Origin: Kribbella jiaozuonensis
Lineage (GTDB): Bacteria > Actinomycetota > Actinomycetes > Propionibacteriales > Kribbellaceae
Length of the DNA stretch: 64,000 nt
Reading direction: 5' to 3'
NCBI RefSeq assembly: GCF_005233875.1
Contig: NZ_SZPZ01000002.1
Coordinates: 248,001 to 312,000, forward strand
A program made the position numbers and the translations under genes. This document shows positions 8,082-16,984 of the stretch, piece after piece (positions within the stretch are counted from its first letter, which is position 1; each line of letters begins with the position of its first letter). The notes under the pieces are model-generated. The model ran no database searches. It was not told the DNA's origin and was given only the letters and a program-made list of their open reading frames with translations.

Positions 8082-9854
8082 TCAGTGCTCGGCTGCCTTC
8101 CGTGCGTCCTCACGCCATGCATTCGTGATCGGCAACCGGCGGTCCCGGCCGAAGGCCTTGTGGGTCAGCTTCGGGCCCGGTGGGTACTGCCGGCGCTTGT
8201 ACTCCGCGCGGTCGACGAGCTGGATCACCTTCGTGACCAGCTCGGCGTCGAACCCGGCAGCGACGAGTTCCGCACTGCCGCGGTCCTGCTCGACGTAGTC
8301 GTCCAGCATGTCGTCGAGCAGGTCGTACGGCGGCAGCGAGTCGGTGTCCTGCTGCCCCGGGCGAAGCTCGGCGGACGGGGGTTTGGCGATCGAGTTCTCC
8401 GGGATCGGGGGCTGCTGCCCCTTCTCCTTGGCGTCCGCGTTGCGCCACTTCGCGAGCCGCCAGACGAGCGTCTTCGGGAGGTCCTTCAACGGTGCGTACC
8501 CGCCGACCGCGTCGCCGTAGATGGTCGAGTAGCCGACGGACAGCTCCGACTTGTTGCCGCAGGCAAGCACCAGGTGGCCGTCGGCGTTCGACAGGCCCAT
8601 CCAGACCACCGCGCGGACGCGGGCCTGCAGGTTCTCCTCGGCCAGCCCGGTCAGGCCGAGCGTGTCGAGGAACGGCTGCACCATCGGCTGGATCGGCACG
8701 ACGCGGTAGTTCAGCCCGGTCCGGGCGGCGAGCTCGGCGGCGTCGTCCCGGGAGTGCTCGCTGGAGTAGATGCTCGGGTTGGAGATCCCGAACACGTGCT
8801 CGGCGCCGACCGCGTCGCAGGCGATCGCGGCGACCAGGGAGGAGTCGATGCCGCCGGACAGTCCGAGCAGCACCGACTTGAAGCCGTTCTTCTGGACGTA
8901 GTCGCGCAGGCCCGTCACGATCGCGCCGTAGATCTCGGCCTCGTCGGACAGTTGCGGTGCGATCACCGGCGCCATCGCGTCGTACGCCTCGACCGGATCC
9001 TCGTGCAGGACGGTGTGGACGATCTCGATGCCTTCGTAGGTGCCTTCCGGCGTACCTTCGGCGGCCGGGAGGTCCAGGTCGACGATCATGCTGCCCTGCT
9101 CGAACTGCGGGGCGCGGGCGAAGACCTTGCCGTCGGCATCGGTGACGAGCGAGTCGCCGTCGAAGACGAGCTCGTCCTGGCCGCCGACGAGGTTCACGTA
9201 GGCGAGCGCGCAGCCGGCCTCGCGGGCGCGACGGCGTACCAGATCGCCGCGGACGTCGTCCTTGTTCGCCTCGTACGGCGAGCTGTTGATCACGAGCAGG
9301 AGACCGGCGCCCGCCTCGTGGGTGACCGCGGCCGGGCCGCCGTCCTGCCAGAGGTCCTCGCAGATCACCAGCGCGACGTCGATGCCGTGGATCCGGATCA
9401 CCTGCAGGGTGTTCCCGGGAACGAAGTGCCGGAACTCGTCGAAGACGCCGTAGTTCGGCAGGTGGTGCTTCACCGCGCTGGTGACGACGCGGCCCTGGTG
9501 GATCACCGCGGCGGAGTTGGTGGGGGAGCCCTTCGGCCGGCCGAGCCGGTCCACGCCCATCGCCGTACCGCCGGCGCGGTCGAGATACCCGCAGACCACG
9601 ACGATGTCCCCGAGCCCCTCCTCGGCGAGCCGTTCCGCGAGGTCGTGGATCTTGCCCTGCGACGCATCCACGAACGACGCCCGCAACGCCAGATCCTCCA
9701 CCGGATAACCGGTCAACCCGAGCTCGGGAAACGCCACCACATGCGCACCTTGCTCGACCGCGTTCCGGGTCCACGCGACGATCTTGTCGGCGTTCCCAGC
9801 AATGTCACCCACGGTCACATTCAGCTGAGCAAGAGCAACTCGGAGTTGAGGCAC
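8082..9854 (-). CDS. nadE: Glutamine-dependent NAD+ synthetase
   Basis: 590 residues in two domains. The N-terminal nitrilase-type glutaminase shows the triad Glu44 (FPELGLTGY), Lys129 ([13 protein letters not shown]) and Cys165 (VICEDLW). The C-terminal synthetase has the ATP pyrophosphatase P-loop LSGGIDSS near 332-339 and [16 protein letters not shown]. It amidates nicotinate adenine dinucleotide using ammonia channelled from glutamine. It is somewhat shorter than the roughly 680-residue mycobacterial enzyme but has all landmarks. The start is the ATG at 9854. It precedes panB in the same direction, separated by about 164 bases, so the two cofactor genes may be cotranscribed. Confidence 0.95.
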   Translation of the reverse strand: MPQLRVALAQLNVTVGDIAGNADKIVAWTRNAVEQGAHVVAFPELGLTGYPVEDLALRASFVDASQGKIHDLAERLAEEGLGDIVVVCGYLDRAGGTAMGVDRLGRPKGSPTNSAAVIHQGRVVTSAVKHHLPNYGVFDEFRHFVPGNTLQVIRIHGIDVALVICEDLWQDGGPAAVTHEAGAGLLLVINSSPYEANKDDVRGDLVRRRAREAGCALAYVNLVGGQDELVFDGDSLVTDADGKVFARAPQFEQGSMIVDLDLPAAEGTPEGTYEGIEIVHTVLHEDPVEAYDAMAPVIAPQLSDEAEIYGAIVTGLRDYVQKNGFKSVLLGLSGGIDSSLVAAIACDAVGAEHVFGISNPSIYSSEHSRDDAAELAARTGLNYRVVPIQPMVQPFLDTLGLTGLAEENLQARVRAVVWMGLSNADGHLVLACGNKSELSVGYSTIYGDAVGGYAPLKDLPKTLVWRLAKWRNADAKEKGQQPPIPENSIAKPPSAELRPGQQDTDSLPPYDLLDDMLDDYVEQDRGSAELVAAGFDAELVTKVIQLVDRAEYKRRQYPPGPKLTHKAFGRDRRLPITNAWREDARKAAEH

Positions 9855-9927
9855 GGGAGCACATTACTGGTTCCCCCCGCTCATCCCCACGCCCCTCCAA
9901 CCTCTTACGTACGCCGAAGGTCCTTGA

Positions 9928-10557
9928 TCAGTAGTTGGTGGATGTCCGGGCGACCAGGAGCGGGGTGAGAGTCGTCCAGCCGAGGGACTCGTAGAGGGGG
10001 CGGCCCGCGGGGGAGGCGGACAGGTAAGCGGTGGGGGTTTGGGCGGCTCGGGCGAGGGCGGTCATGAGGGCTCGGGCCAGGCCTCGGTGGCGGTGGGCGG
10101 GGGTGGTGGTGATTTGGTCGGCTACGGCGCCGGTGTGGAGGACGGACATGCGGCCGGTGGCGGCTATTTCGCCGTAGCCGTAGATCTGGGCGTCGATGAT
10201 GGAGGGGGTTGCGGAGAGCTCGAGGGTGTACGGCGGGGGCACGGGGTGCGAGGCGTGGTCCGCGAGGGTGATCGTCATCAGCCATTCGGTGCGGAGGGGC
10301 TCGAGGGGTTTGAGGTTGGCGGCCAGGCGGGCCGGGTCGTCGGTGGTGATCGCCAGCCACGACGTCCCGGGCGGATTGCTGTCGGTCAGCGCGAGATGTG
10401 CGGCAGCGGTCGCCTGAGCTTCGGTTGCGACGTACTCGACCCGACGCTCCGGTTCGCCGACGCGTACGACGGTGACGTCGTCGACCTGTTGATAATCGGT
10501 CCACCCGCGCGCCGCGGACCATCCGCGCTGCCACCGGGTCAGGGCTTCCTCGTGCAC
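9928..10557 (-). CDS. GNAT-family N-acetyltransferase
   Basis: 209 residues. The acetyl-CoA binding motif A is visible as TTTPAHRHRGLARALMTAL (the R/Q-x-x-G-x-G/A loop), followed by a C-terminal motif B region GRPLYESLGW. The first half (RRVEYVATEAQATAAAHLAL) is a diverged GNAT-like lobe. The acceptor is unknown. The GTG at 10557 is chosen; longer readings would run into the divergent DUF418 gene and encode low-complexity sequence. Only a weak AGGCGG precedes this start. Cytosolic, no signal. Confidence 0.75.
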   Translation of the reverse strand: MHEEALTRWQRGWSAARGWTDYQQVDDVTVVRVGEPERRVEYVATEAQATAAAHLALTDSNPPGTSWLAITTDDPARLAANLKPLEPLRTEWLMTITLADHASHPVPPPYTLELSATPSIIDAQIYGYGEIAATGRMSVLHTGAVADQITTTPAHRHRGLARALMTALARAAQTPTAYLSASPAGRPLYESLGWTTLTPLLVARTSTNY

Positions 10558-10642
10558 CCGCCTATCGAACAGCGACGAAGGTTCACGCGCGGAGGGACTT
10601 TGGATGGACGCGGCACCGGGCCGGCGCGGATTGACTGGTGCC

Positions 10643-11830
10643 ATGAGCATCCAAGCCGGACCGACCGGGCTGAGCGAACGCGCACTCGGCCCGGACCTCG
10701 CGCGCGGATTCATGCTGCTGTTCATCGCGTTGGCCAACTCGCACTACTTCGTCTACAGCGACCGCGTCTTCGGCGGCTTCCCGACCGGCGGCTCCGCGAT
10801 CGATCGCGGGGTCGGCCTGGTGATCTCGACCTTCGTCGACGGTCGCGCGTTCCCGATGTTCGGCGTGCTCTTCGGGTACGGCGTCGCGCAGATCGTCCGC
10901 CGGCAACGCGAAGCGGGCCAGGACTGGTGGCCGATCCGCAAGCTCCTCTGGCGCCGCAGCCTCGTCCTGATCGTGCTCGGCTTCCTGCACGCGATGCTGC
11001 TCTACATCGGCGACATCCTCGCGGCGTACGGCGTACTCCTGTTCCTCGGCGTCTGGGCCCTGCGCTGGAAGGACCGCTGGCTGTTCATCGTCGCCGCACT
11101 CGTCCTCGTCCTCACGGCGCTGCCGAGCAACGACTCGCTCGCAACCTCCTCCGACGCGGCCGACCCGGCGATGCTCCCGCCGAACTTCCTCGGCCAGTTC
11201 GCGGACCGCATCGTCGTCCAGCCGTTCATCGCCGGCCTCGGCTGGATCGGCTTCGTCACACCGTTCCTGATCGGCCTGTGGGCCGGCCGCCGCCGCATCC
11301 TCGAACGCCCGGCGCAGCACCTCACCCTGCTCCGTACAACGGCACTCCTCGGCCTCACGATCGCCGTCGCCGGCGCGCTCCCGGTCTCGCTCGTCGTCGG
11401 CGGCGTACTGACCCGACCGAGCGACCACGCGCTCTCGATCCTCGGACCGTTGCACGACGCAACCGGTGTCTTCGGCGGTTTCGGGTACGCCGCACTGATC
11501 GTCCTGATCGCCCGGAGATTGGGCGATCGCCAGGGCCCGGTCTCCCTGGCGATCGCAGCCGTCGGGCAACGTTCGCTGACGTGCTACCTGTCCCAATCGG
11601 TCGTGTGGGCCGTCGCGTTCACGCCGTACCTCCTGGACCTCTCGCACACGCTCACCACAACCACGACGGCCCTGCTTGCGATCGCGACCTGGCTGGCGAC
11701 CGTACTGCTCGCCGACCGGATGCGGCGCGCGAACTACCGCGGCCCGTTCGAAATCCTGATCCGCAGAGTCACGTATCAACCGAGGAGAACAGCGGCCACT
11801 CTGTCGCGCAGTTCCGGCAAGCGCGCGTAG
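10643..11830 (+). CDS. DUF418-type multipass membrane protein
   Basis: 395 residues with about eight to ten hydrophobic segments. It has the DUF418 layout: an N-terminal RALGPDLARGFMLLFIALAN, a GRAFPMFGVLFGYG motif, a central LLYIGDILAAYG and the terminal RSLTCYLSQS plus RANYRGPFEILIR signature. DUF418 proteins are uncharacterised inner-membrane proteins related to acyltransferase-3-like families. The ATG at 10643 begins a hydrophilic start just before the first helix; an ATG at 10604 would add 13 residues. Its last 55 bases overlap the convergent amidase gene. Confidence 0.85.
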   Translation: MSIQAGPTGLSERALGPDLARGFMLLFIALANSHYFVYSDRVFGGFPTGGSAIDRGVGLVISTFVDGRAFPMFGVLFGYGVAQIVRRQREAGQDWWPIRKLLWRRSLVLIVLGFLHAMLLYIGDILAAYGVLLFLGVWALRWKDRWLFIVAALVLVLTALPSNDSLATSSDAADPAMLPPNFLGQFADRIVVQPFIAGLGWIGFVTPFLIGLWAGRRRILERPAQHLTLLRTTALLGLTIAVAGALPVSLVVGGVLTRPSDHALSILGPLHDATGVFGGFGYAALIVLIARRLGDRQGPVSLAIAAVGQRSLTCYLSQSVVWAVAFTPYLLDLSHTLTTTTTALLAIATWLATVLLADRMRRANYRGPFEILIRRVTYQPRRTAATLSRSSGKRA

Positions 11831-12450
11831 AACACGTCACCCGGACATTGCGTCGTGTTGTAGTCCCGGTGCCCGACGATCGCGACATGCGGATCCAGCC
11901 CGTACTTCGTGCACAACCACGCGCACGTCAGCACGGACATGTCGAACAACGCGACCGTCACGTTCTCGGTGACGTAGATGCCCTCGTGCTCGATACCGAT
12001 CGTGTGGCTGTTCTGGTTCGCGGTCTGGGCGCCGAGGACGTTCTGGCCGTTGTTGATCGCCGACAACGACTTGCTCCGGCCCTCCATCAGGAATCCGCCG
12101 CGGCTGATCGTGAGCTGGTTGCCCATGTCGATCCAGCCGTTGGTGTCCATGTGCAGGTCCTGGATCCAGTGCTGGACCGAGTACGCGGCCGCGAGCGAGT
12201 AGTCCGTGACATTCGGGCTCGCGGTGTGGTGGATGACGATGTGGTCGGGCTTGGCGATCACCTGGGTCGCCGACTTGGGCGGTCGCGCGGACCATTCGGT
12301 GCGCGTGTAACAGCGCGGCGCGGGGGCGGCGAGCGCTGTTGTGGTCATGGCTCCGGCCAGGGCGCCGCCGAGCAGTACGCCGCCGGCGGTCGCGCCGAGC
12401 AGGGTACGCCGGGACACCCGGGCACGTTGGATATTTTCTGGGGCGGTCAT
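11776..12450 (-). CDS. Tat-exported peptidoglycan recognition/N-acetylmuramoyl-L-alanine amidase
   Basis: 224 residues. A twin-arginine signal (SRRTLLGATAGG, hydrophobic core, ending near ALAAPAP) precedes a type 2 amidase/PGRP domain. Zn ligands are visible as IVIHHTAS and, near the end, VGHRDYNTTQCPGD; the typical TEWSARPPK opens the domain and HTIGIEHEG lies between. It should cleave the amide between MurNAc and the stem peptide outside the membrane, in wall turnover. The start ATG follows a region of opposite promoters shared with the 12504 gene. It overlaps DUF418 at its 3' end. Confidence 0.85.
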   Translation of the reverse strand: MTAPENIQRARVSRRTLLGATAGGVLLGGALAGAMTTTALAAPAPRCYTRTEWSARPPKSATQVIAKPDHIVIHHTASPNVTDYSLAAAYSVQHWIQDLHMDTNGWIDMGNQLTISRGGFLMEGRSKSLSAINNGQNVLGAQTANQNSHTIGIEHEGIYVTENVTVALFDMSVLTCAWLCTKYGLDPHVAIVGHRDYNTTQCPGDVFYARLPELRDRVAAVLLG

Positions 12451-12503
12451 GCCTTAGAAAATTCCCTACCGTCAGGGCCTCCAAACCGGAATGATCTAAT
12501 GAC

Positions 12504-12980
12504 GTGGTGACACAGAGTCAGGAGCGGCCCGCCGACGTGCGGTTAGGCCCGGTGGGCAAGGGTTTGCGGGTCCTTGTCGCCGTGGTCGGCATCGGTCTGC
12601 TGATCAACGGATCGGTGCGCGCATCCGACGACGCGTGGCCGTTCGGGCCGATGTCGCAGTACGCGATGTCGGTGCCGGACGACGCCAAGATCGACTACAC
12701 CCGGATCAGCGCGGTCACCGATGCCGGTACGACGGTCGACGTACCGCTGAACATCGAGGGCGCCGGCGTCGCCCGGGCCGAGATCGAGGCGCGGGCCGGG
12801 GAGATCGTGAAGAACCCGTCGCTGCTGCAGCAGGTCGCGGACGGGTGGGCGCGGAAGCATCCTGACAAGCCGAAGTACGTGAAGCTCGAACTGATCCGCG
12901 ACACCACCCAGCTGGTCAAGGGCCGGGTCGAAGGACCGCCGTCGTCGCAGGTGCTGGCGACGTGGGAGGTACGTCGATGA
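12504..12980 (+). CDS. Membrane-anchored protein of unknown function
   Basis: 158 residues with one N-terminal hydrophobic segment (GLRVLVAVVGIGLLIN) followed by SDDAWPFGPMSQYAMSVPDD and a soluble domain ending in KGRVEGPPSSQVLATWEVRR. The large part is probably extracytoplasmic. I do not recognise a characterised family. Starts GTG at 12504 or 12507. It overlaps the next gene by ATGA, so the two are translationally coupled and probably act together; the partner is an HTTM-like membrane protein, so this could be an accessory subunit (inference). Confidence 0.7.
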   Translation: MVTQSQERPADVRLGPVGKGLRVLVAVVGIGLLINGSVRASDDAWPFGPMSQYAMSVPDDAKIDYTRISAVTDAGTTVDVPLNIEGAGVARAEIEARAGEIVKNPSLLQQVADGWARKHPDKPKYVKLELIRDTTQLVKGRVEGPPSSQVLATWEVRR

Positions 12981-13882
12981 GGGCCGTCAACTGGTTCACA
13001 CCGGCGATCGCGCTGGGGCGGATCGCATGGCTGCGGACGATTCTGTACCTGTTCGTCATCCTCGACATGCACGCGTTCGTCCGCGACACCCGCGACAAGG
13101 GCGAGCACCCCGGGCTCTATCAACCGCTGCTCCTGGCCCGGCTCCTCGACCTGCCGAAGCCCTCCGTCGCCAACACGACCGCGCTGTACTTCGTGCTGAT
13201 CGTCGCCTGCCTGGTCGGTGCGTCGAACTACTTCCCGCGGATCGCCGGCTGGATCGTCGCACCGGCGTTCACCTGGTGGGTGCTGATCGGGATGAGCGAC
13301 GGGAAGGTCGATCACGACCACCTCGCGCTGGTGATCGCGCTCTGGGTGCTGCCGACCGTCGGCGGTGCGCGCCGCGGGCGGGCGTCGTACGGCGATCAGA
13401 CCCCGTCAGAGGCGGCCGGCTGGGCGATCCGGTGTGTGCAGATCTGCGTGATCGCGACGTACTTCCTGTCCTCGATCGCGAAACTGCGCAGTGCCGGATG
13501 GGCGCTGACATGGCCCGGGAGCGCCGTACTGACCTGGGCGATCGTGCGGCGGCCGCATCCGGTCGGGGAGTGGTTGCTGCACTATCCGTGGGTGCTGCAC
13601 GTGATGCAGTGGGTCGGGATCATCGGGGAGTTCTGTTCGCCGGTGATCCTGTGGCTCAAGGGGCGGTGGCAGTTGCTCGGGGCCCTGTTCTTCCTCGGGT
13701 TCCACGCGGCGAACACGGCGATCCTGCTGATTCACTTCCTGCCGACGGTGGTCTGCTGGCTGGCATTTGCCCCACTCGAACGGATCGTGCCGTGGTTCCA
13801 GGCGCGCCGGTCAGACGACGCCGGAAAGGCCGAATACCAGGCCGAAGAGGGCCGGGAGGCCCAGCAGCAGGCCGGCGCGTAG
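12977..13882 (+). CDS. HTTM-like multipass membrane protein
   Basis: 301 residues with about seven to eight membrane segments. Features such as LRTILYLFVILDMHAF, the internal KLRSAGWALTWPG and GEFCSPVILWLKG resemble the HTTM (horizontally transferred transmembrane) family related to vitamin K gamma-carboxylase, although the carboxylase active-site Lys pattern is not evident. Function is unknown. The ATG at 12977 overlaps the preceding stop (ATGA) and has GGAGG seven bases upstream. The C-terminal hydrophilic tail, rich in Glu, Gln and Ala, overlaps the end of the convergent gene by 72 bases. Confidence 0.7.
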   Translation: MRAVNWFTPAIALGRIAWLRTILYLFVILDMHAFVRDTRDKGEHPGLYQPLLLARLLDLPKPSVANTTALYFVLIVACLVGASNYFPRIAGWIVAPAFTWWVLIGMSDGKVDHDHLALVIALWVLPTVGGARRGRASYGDQTPSEAAGWAIRCVQICVIATYFLSSIAKLRSAGWALTWPGSAVLTWAIVRRPHPVGEWLLHYPWVLHVMQWVGIIGEFCSPVILWLKGRWQLLGALFFLGFHAANTAILLIHFLPTVVCWLAFAPLERIVPWFQARRSDDAGKAEYQAEEGREAQQQAGA

Positions 13883-14215
13883 GCGGAAACGGCGGCCGCC
13901 CGGGCCCGGCGTACGGACGATGCGGGAGAGGACGGCACCGGCGTACCCGAAGACCAGCGCGGCGAGCAGGATCTGCGTGGTCGGCAGGCTGTCCGCGTCG
14001 TGATGGGTCAGGCCGAGCGTGACCAGGCCGGGGCAGCAGAACGCGCACATGCCGAATCCGAGCTCCGGGACCGGCAGCCAGCGGCGGCCGAGCACGTCCC
14101 GTTCGGCCGGTCGCTTCCGGCGCAGCGACTGGACGAACCGCGTCGTACTCAGGATCAGGTCGCTGAGGCAGAGGATCGCGGCGACGATGAGCGCTGCATG
14201 GAAGATCGTCTGCAC
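13811..14215 (-). CDS. Small membrane protein of unknown function
   Basis: 134 residues with three to four hydrophobic segments: one at the N-terminus (HAALIVAAILCLSDLIL), a Cys-containing one (GFGMCAFCCPGLVTLGL) and one or two near the C-terminus. The paired Cys motif C-x2-CC in a membrane segment is notable. No family recognised. The start ATG at 14213-14215 faces glnA2 across 112 bases. The 3' end overlaps the HTTM-like gene by 72 bases. Confidence 0.65.
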   Translation of the reverse strand: MQTIFHAALIVAAILCLSDLILSTTRFVQSLRRKRPAERDVLGRRWLPVPELGFGMCAFCCPGLVTLGLTHHDADSLPTTQILLAALVFGYAGAVLSRIVRTPGPGGRRFRLRAGLLLGLPALFGLVFGLSGVV

Positions 14216-14260
14216 GGGAACACGCTAGGCCCCTGAGCATGCCTGTGTCCGCCTGGGCAC

Positions 14261-14276
14261 GTAACGTCTGCTTAAC
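14261..14276 (+). promoter_or_regulatory. Possible degenerate GlnR half-box upstream of glnA2
   Basis: GTAAC (14261-14265), six bases, then TTAAC (14272-14276). The actinobacterial GlnR a-b box is GTNAC-n6-GAAAC, so the a half is exact and the b half matches three of five. No second a-b pair follows at the right spacing, unlike the glnA1 box in this window. It lies about 50 bases before the glnA2 start. Weak candidate. Confidence 0.3.
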
Positions 14277-14327
14277 AGAGGCGGGGCACACTGTGAGAAG
14301 TTCTGGACCTGGGTGAGAGGTGGACTG

Positions 14328-15668
14328 ATGGACAAGCAGCAGGAGTTCGTGCTGCGCGCGCTGGAGGAGCGCGACGTACGCTTCGTGCGGCTCTGGTTCA
14401 CCGACGTGCTCGGGTTCCTGAAGTCGGTCGCGGTGGCACCGGCGGAGCTGGAGAGCGCGTTCGCCGAGGGGCTCGGGTTCGACGGGTCGGCGATCGAGGG
14501 GTTCGCCCGGGTGACCGAGGCCGACATGCTGGCCAAGCCGGACCCGTCCACGTTCCAGATCCTGCCGTGGCGCGGCGAGACGATGGGTACGGCGCGGATG
14601 TTCTGCGACATCAACATGCCGGACGGGTCGGCGTCGTTCGCGGATCCTCGGCACGTGCTGAAGCGGACGCTGTCGAAGGCTGCTGATCTGGGGTTCACGT
14701 TCTACACGCATCCGGAGATCGAGTTCTATCTCTTCAAGTCGCTGACGGGCGCGCCTGGCACGACGCCTGAGCCGGTGGACTCGTCCGGGTACTTCGACCA
14801 CACGCCGCAGGGGATCGGCAACGACTTCCGTCGCGAGGCGATCACGATGCTGGAGTCGATGGGGATCTCGGTCGAGTTCAGCCACCACGAGGGCGGGCCG
14901 GGTCAGCAGGAGATCGACCTGCGGTACGCCGATGCGCTGTCGACCGCCGACAACATCATGACGTTCCGTGTCGTGGTGAAGGAGGTCGCGCTGTCGCAGG
15001 GCATCTATGCGTCGTTCATGCCTAAGCCGCTGTCGGACCAGCCGGGGTCGGGGATGCATACGCATATGTCGCTGTTCGAGGGCGATCGGAACGCGTTCTT
15101 CGAGGGCGGGGCGCAGTACCAGCTGTCGAAGACCGGCCGGGCGTTCATCGCGGGGTTGCTGCATCACGCTGGGGAGATCACTGCGGTGACTAACCAGTGG
15201 GTGAACTCGTACAAGCGGTTGGCGGTGGGGGATGAGGCGCCGTCGTTCATCTCGTGGGGTCATAACAACCGGTCTGCGCTGGTGCGGGTGCCGATGTACA
15301 AGCCGCACAAGGGGCAGTCTTCGCGGGTCGAGTTCCGGTCGTTGGATTCTGCGGCTAATCCTTATCTGGCGTTTGCGTTGATGCTTGCTGCCGGGCTGAA
15401 GGGGATCGAGGAGGGGTACGAACTGCCCGCGGAGGTCGAGGACGACATCTGGTCGCTGACCTCCCGCGAGCGCAAGGCCCTCGGCATCAAACCCCTCCCG
15501 AGCAGCCTGGCCGAAGCCATCAGCGCAATGGAAGACAGCGAACTCGTCGCCGAAACCCTCGGCGAACACGTCTTCGACTTCTTCCTCCGCAACAAACGCG
15601 CCGAATGGCAGGACTACCGCCGCCAGGTAACCCCCTTCGAACTGAACAAACTCCTACCCGTCCTGTAG
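14328..15668 (+). CDS. glnA2: Type I glutamine synthetase, GlnA2 class
   Basis: 446 residues, the same length as mycobacterial GlnA2, which it follows closely (FVLRALEERDVRFVRLWFTDVLGFLKSV as opening, split here: FVLRALEERDVRFVRLW / FTDVLGFLKS). Substrate and metal motifs are present: HPEIEFYLF, HHEGGPGQQEIDLRY, GSGMHTHMSL, NRSALVRVP, VEFRSLDSAANPYL. It ligates glutamate and ammonia with ATP. The adenylylation loop has DDIWSLTSRE, without the Tyr found in GlnA1, so GlnE should not control it. The ATG at 14328 has GAGAGGTGG four bases upstream; the GTG at 14313 is rejected. Codon choice becomes more AT-tolerant in the middle part. Confidence 0.92.
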   Translation: MDKQQEFVLRALEERDVRFVRLWFTDVLGFLKSVAVAPAELESAFAEGLGFDGSAIEGFARVTEADMLAKPDPSTFQILPWRGETMGTARMFCDINMPDGSASFADPRHVLKRTLSKAADLGFTFYTHPEIEFYLFKSLTGAPGTTPEPVDSSGYFDHTPQGIGNDFRREAITMLESMGISVEFSHHEGGPGQQEIDLRYADALSTADNIMTFRVVVKEVALSQGIYASFMPKPLSDQPGSGMHTHMSLFEGDRNAFFEGGAQYQLSKTGRAFIAGLLHHAGEITAVTNQWVNSYKRLAVGDEAPSFISWGHNNRSALVRVPMYKPHKGQSSRVEFRSLDSAANPYLAFALMLAAGLKGIEEGYELPAEVEDDIWSLTSRERKALGIKPLPSSLAEAISAMEDSELVAETLGEHVFDFFLRNKRAEWQDYRRQVTPFELNKLLPVL

Positions 15669-15741
15669 GTGCGTGCGCGGGGGAGTGCGGTTCACGGCGT
15701 ACGGCGCGTACTGCTTCGGCGGGGTTGTGGTGCGGTGGATT

Positions 15742-16029
15742 TCAGGCGTCGACCTTGAAGGGGTCGTGTTCGGTGAGGAGTTTGTCCAGGCGGGCCTGGT
15801 CTACTCGGGTGGTTACGTCGGTGAGTTCTTGGCGGTCGCGGACTACCTTGCAGAGGACGACGGTTGAGGTGACGACGTACAGCATGCCGAGGGACAGGAA
15901 TGCTCGTACCCACGGCTCGGCCGGTAGGTAGATGAGGCCGACGGTCATCGCGGTGAGGGAGATGCCGAAGGATGCGACTGCCTGGGCGTAGAACGCGGCT
16001 GTCTGCTGGGGCTGGATGCTTTTGCTCAT
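15742..16029 (-). CDS. YiaA/YiaB-family two-helix membrane protein
   Basis: 95 residues from the ATG at 16027-16029. It contains FYAQAVASFGISLTAMTVGLIYLP then WVRAFLSLGMLYVVTSTVVLCK, the two-helix YiaAB pattern (split: two hydrophobic segments of about 20 residues). The hydrophilic tail begins VVRDRQELTDV. Function of the family is unknown. An alternative GTG start at 16075-16077 directly follows the stop of the upstream kinase gene, so coupled translation is possible. Same direction as the kinase and cyclophilin genes. Confidence 0.75.
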   Translation of the reverse strand: MSKSIQPQQTAAFYAQAVASFGISLTAMTVGLIYLPAEPWVRAFLSLGMLYVVTSTVVLCKVVRDRQELTDVTTRVDQARLDKLLTEHDPFKVDA

Positions 16030-16077
16030 GCCGGAATCGTCAGCTACCCGAGCCCCATCCCACATCAGCAAAATCAC

Positions 16078-16962
16078 TCAGGTGAGGCGGTCTGCTTCGG
16101 CCAGGAGGAGGTTGCCGAAGGGTTGGAAGCCGATGCTGCAGGCGTAGACGCCGCTGACGACTCGGTGGATGGTTCCCCATTCCCAGATGGCGGTGGCATC
16201 CACGCCGGTGCGGGAAGCGAGCCGCTCGGTCCGCGCGCGGAGGTCGTCGCCGAGGTCGGGATTGCAGCGCACGATGGTGCCGAGATCGCAGGCCGGTTCG
16301 GCCCGCAGCCCGAGTGGGTCGATGAGCTTGTAGCTGCCGTCGCCGGCCTGCAGGGCGTTCAGCTCGTGGATGTCACCGTGGACCAGAACCGTAGACCGGT
16401 CGTCGTGGGCAAGGCGCCGACGCTCCATGCAGTACAGCGCGTCAGCAACGGTGGCCGGCGAACACGGTCGCCCGGCCTGCTCCCACAGTCTCGGCAGCCG
16501 CTCGGCGTACTCCGCAGCCAGCTCCGCGCCGGTCGGAAGGTCACTGTCAGGACCGACCGGACGCCACAGCCGAACCGCCACGTCGCACAGCAGTTCGTGC
16601 CGGCTTGCAGGATCGGCCACGACGTCGTACATCGGAACCCCAAGCCGCTCCAACAGAAGCGCCCGCCGACCCAAGTCCTCGCGCAACAGCTTGGCGCATC
16701 CCTCGCCATTCGCCAGGCGCAGCACCGTAGCCTCCGGCCCGACATCCCGCCCCGGCACCCCGATCTTCAGCACCGCCGGAGTCCCGTCAGCCATCGTCAC
16801 CTCAACAACCAGAGCAACATGCCCACCCGCCAAGCTGCGCCCGATCACCAAGGACCACTCCCGAGCCAGCGAGTCGACCACACCCGGCAGCTCGTCCAGC
16901 CACGACTCATTCCCGTCAGCTATGACCGTCTTCCGCACCTGCTCAGGAATGTCGAGGCTCAC
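16078..16962 (-). CDS. Aminoglycoside/hydroxyurea phosphotransferase family kinase (APH(6)-like)
   Basis: 294 residues of the protein-kinase-like small-molecule kinase fold. The catalytic loop reads VHGDIHELNAL and the metal-binding loop KLIDPLGLRAEPACDLG, exactly the streptomycin 6-kinase/hydroxyurea phosphotransferase pattern. The N-lobe includes ALVVEVTMADGTPAVLKIG with the ATP-binding Lys. The family inactivates streptomycin-type drugs, but many soil actinobacteria carry members with unknown substrates, so resistance is not established. The GTG start at 16960-16962 lies 22 bases after the cyclophilin-like coding end region. Cytosolic. Confidence 0.82.
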   Translation of the reverse strand: MSLDIPEQVRKTVIADGNESWLDELPGVVDSLAREWSLVIGRSLAGGHVALVVEVTMADGTPAVLKIGVPGRDVGPEATVLRLANGEGCAKLLREDLGRRALLLERLGVPMYDVVADPASRHELLCDVAVRLWRPVGPDSDLPTGAELAAEYAERLPRLWEQAGRPCSPATVADALYCMERRRLAHDDRSTVLVHGDIHELNALQAGDGSYKLIDPLGLRAEPACDLGTIVRCNPDLGDDLRARTERLASRTGVDATAIWEWGTIHRVVSGVYACSIGFQPFGNLLLAEADRLT

Positions 16963-16984
16963 CCCGCCAGCCTAATATTCGCGA

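Noticed and set aside
10039..12510. An open plus-strand frame of 823 codons across GNAT, DUF418 and amidase genes
   Set aside because: It crosses three real genes in other frames and shows no conserved domain.
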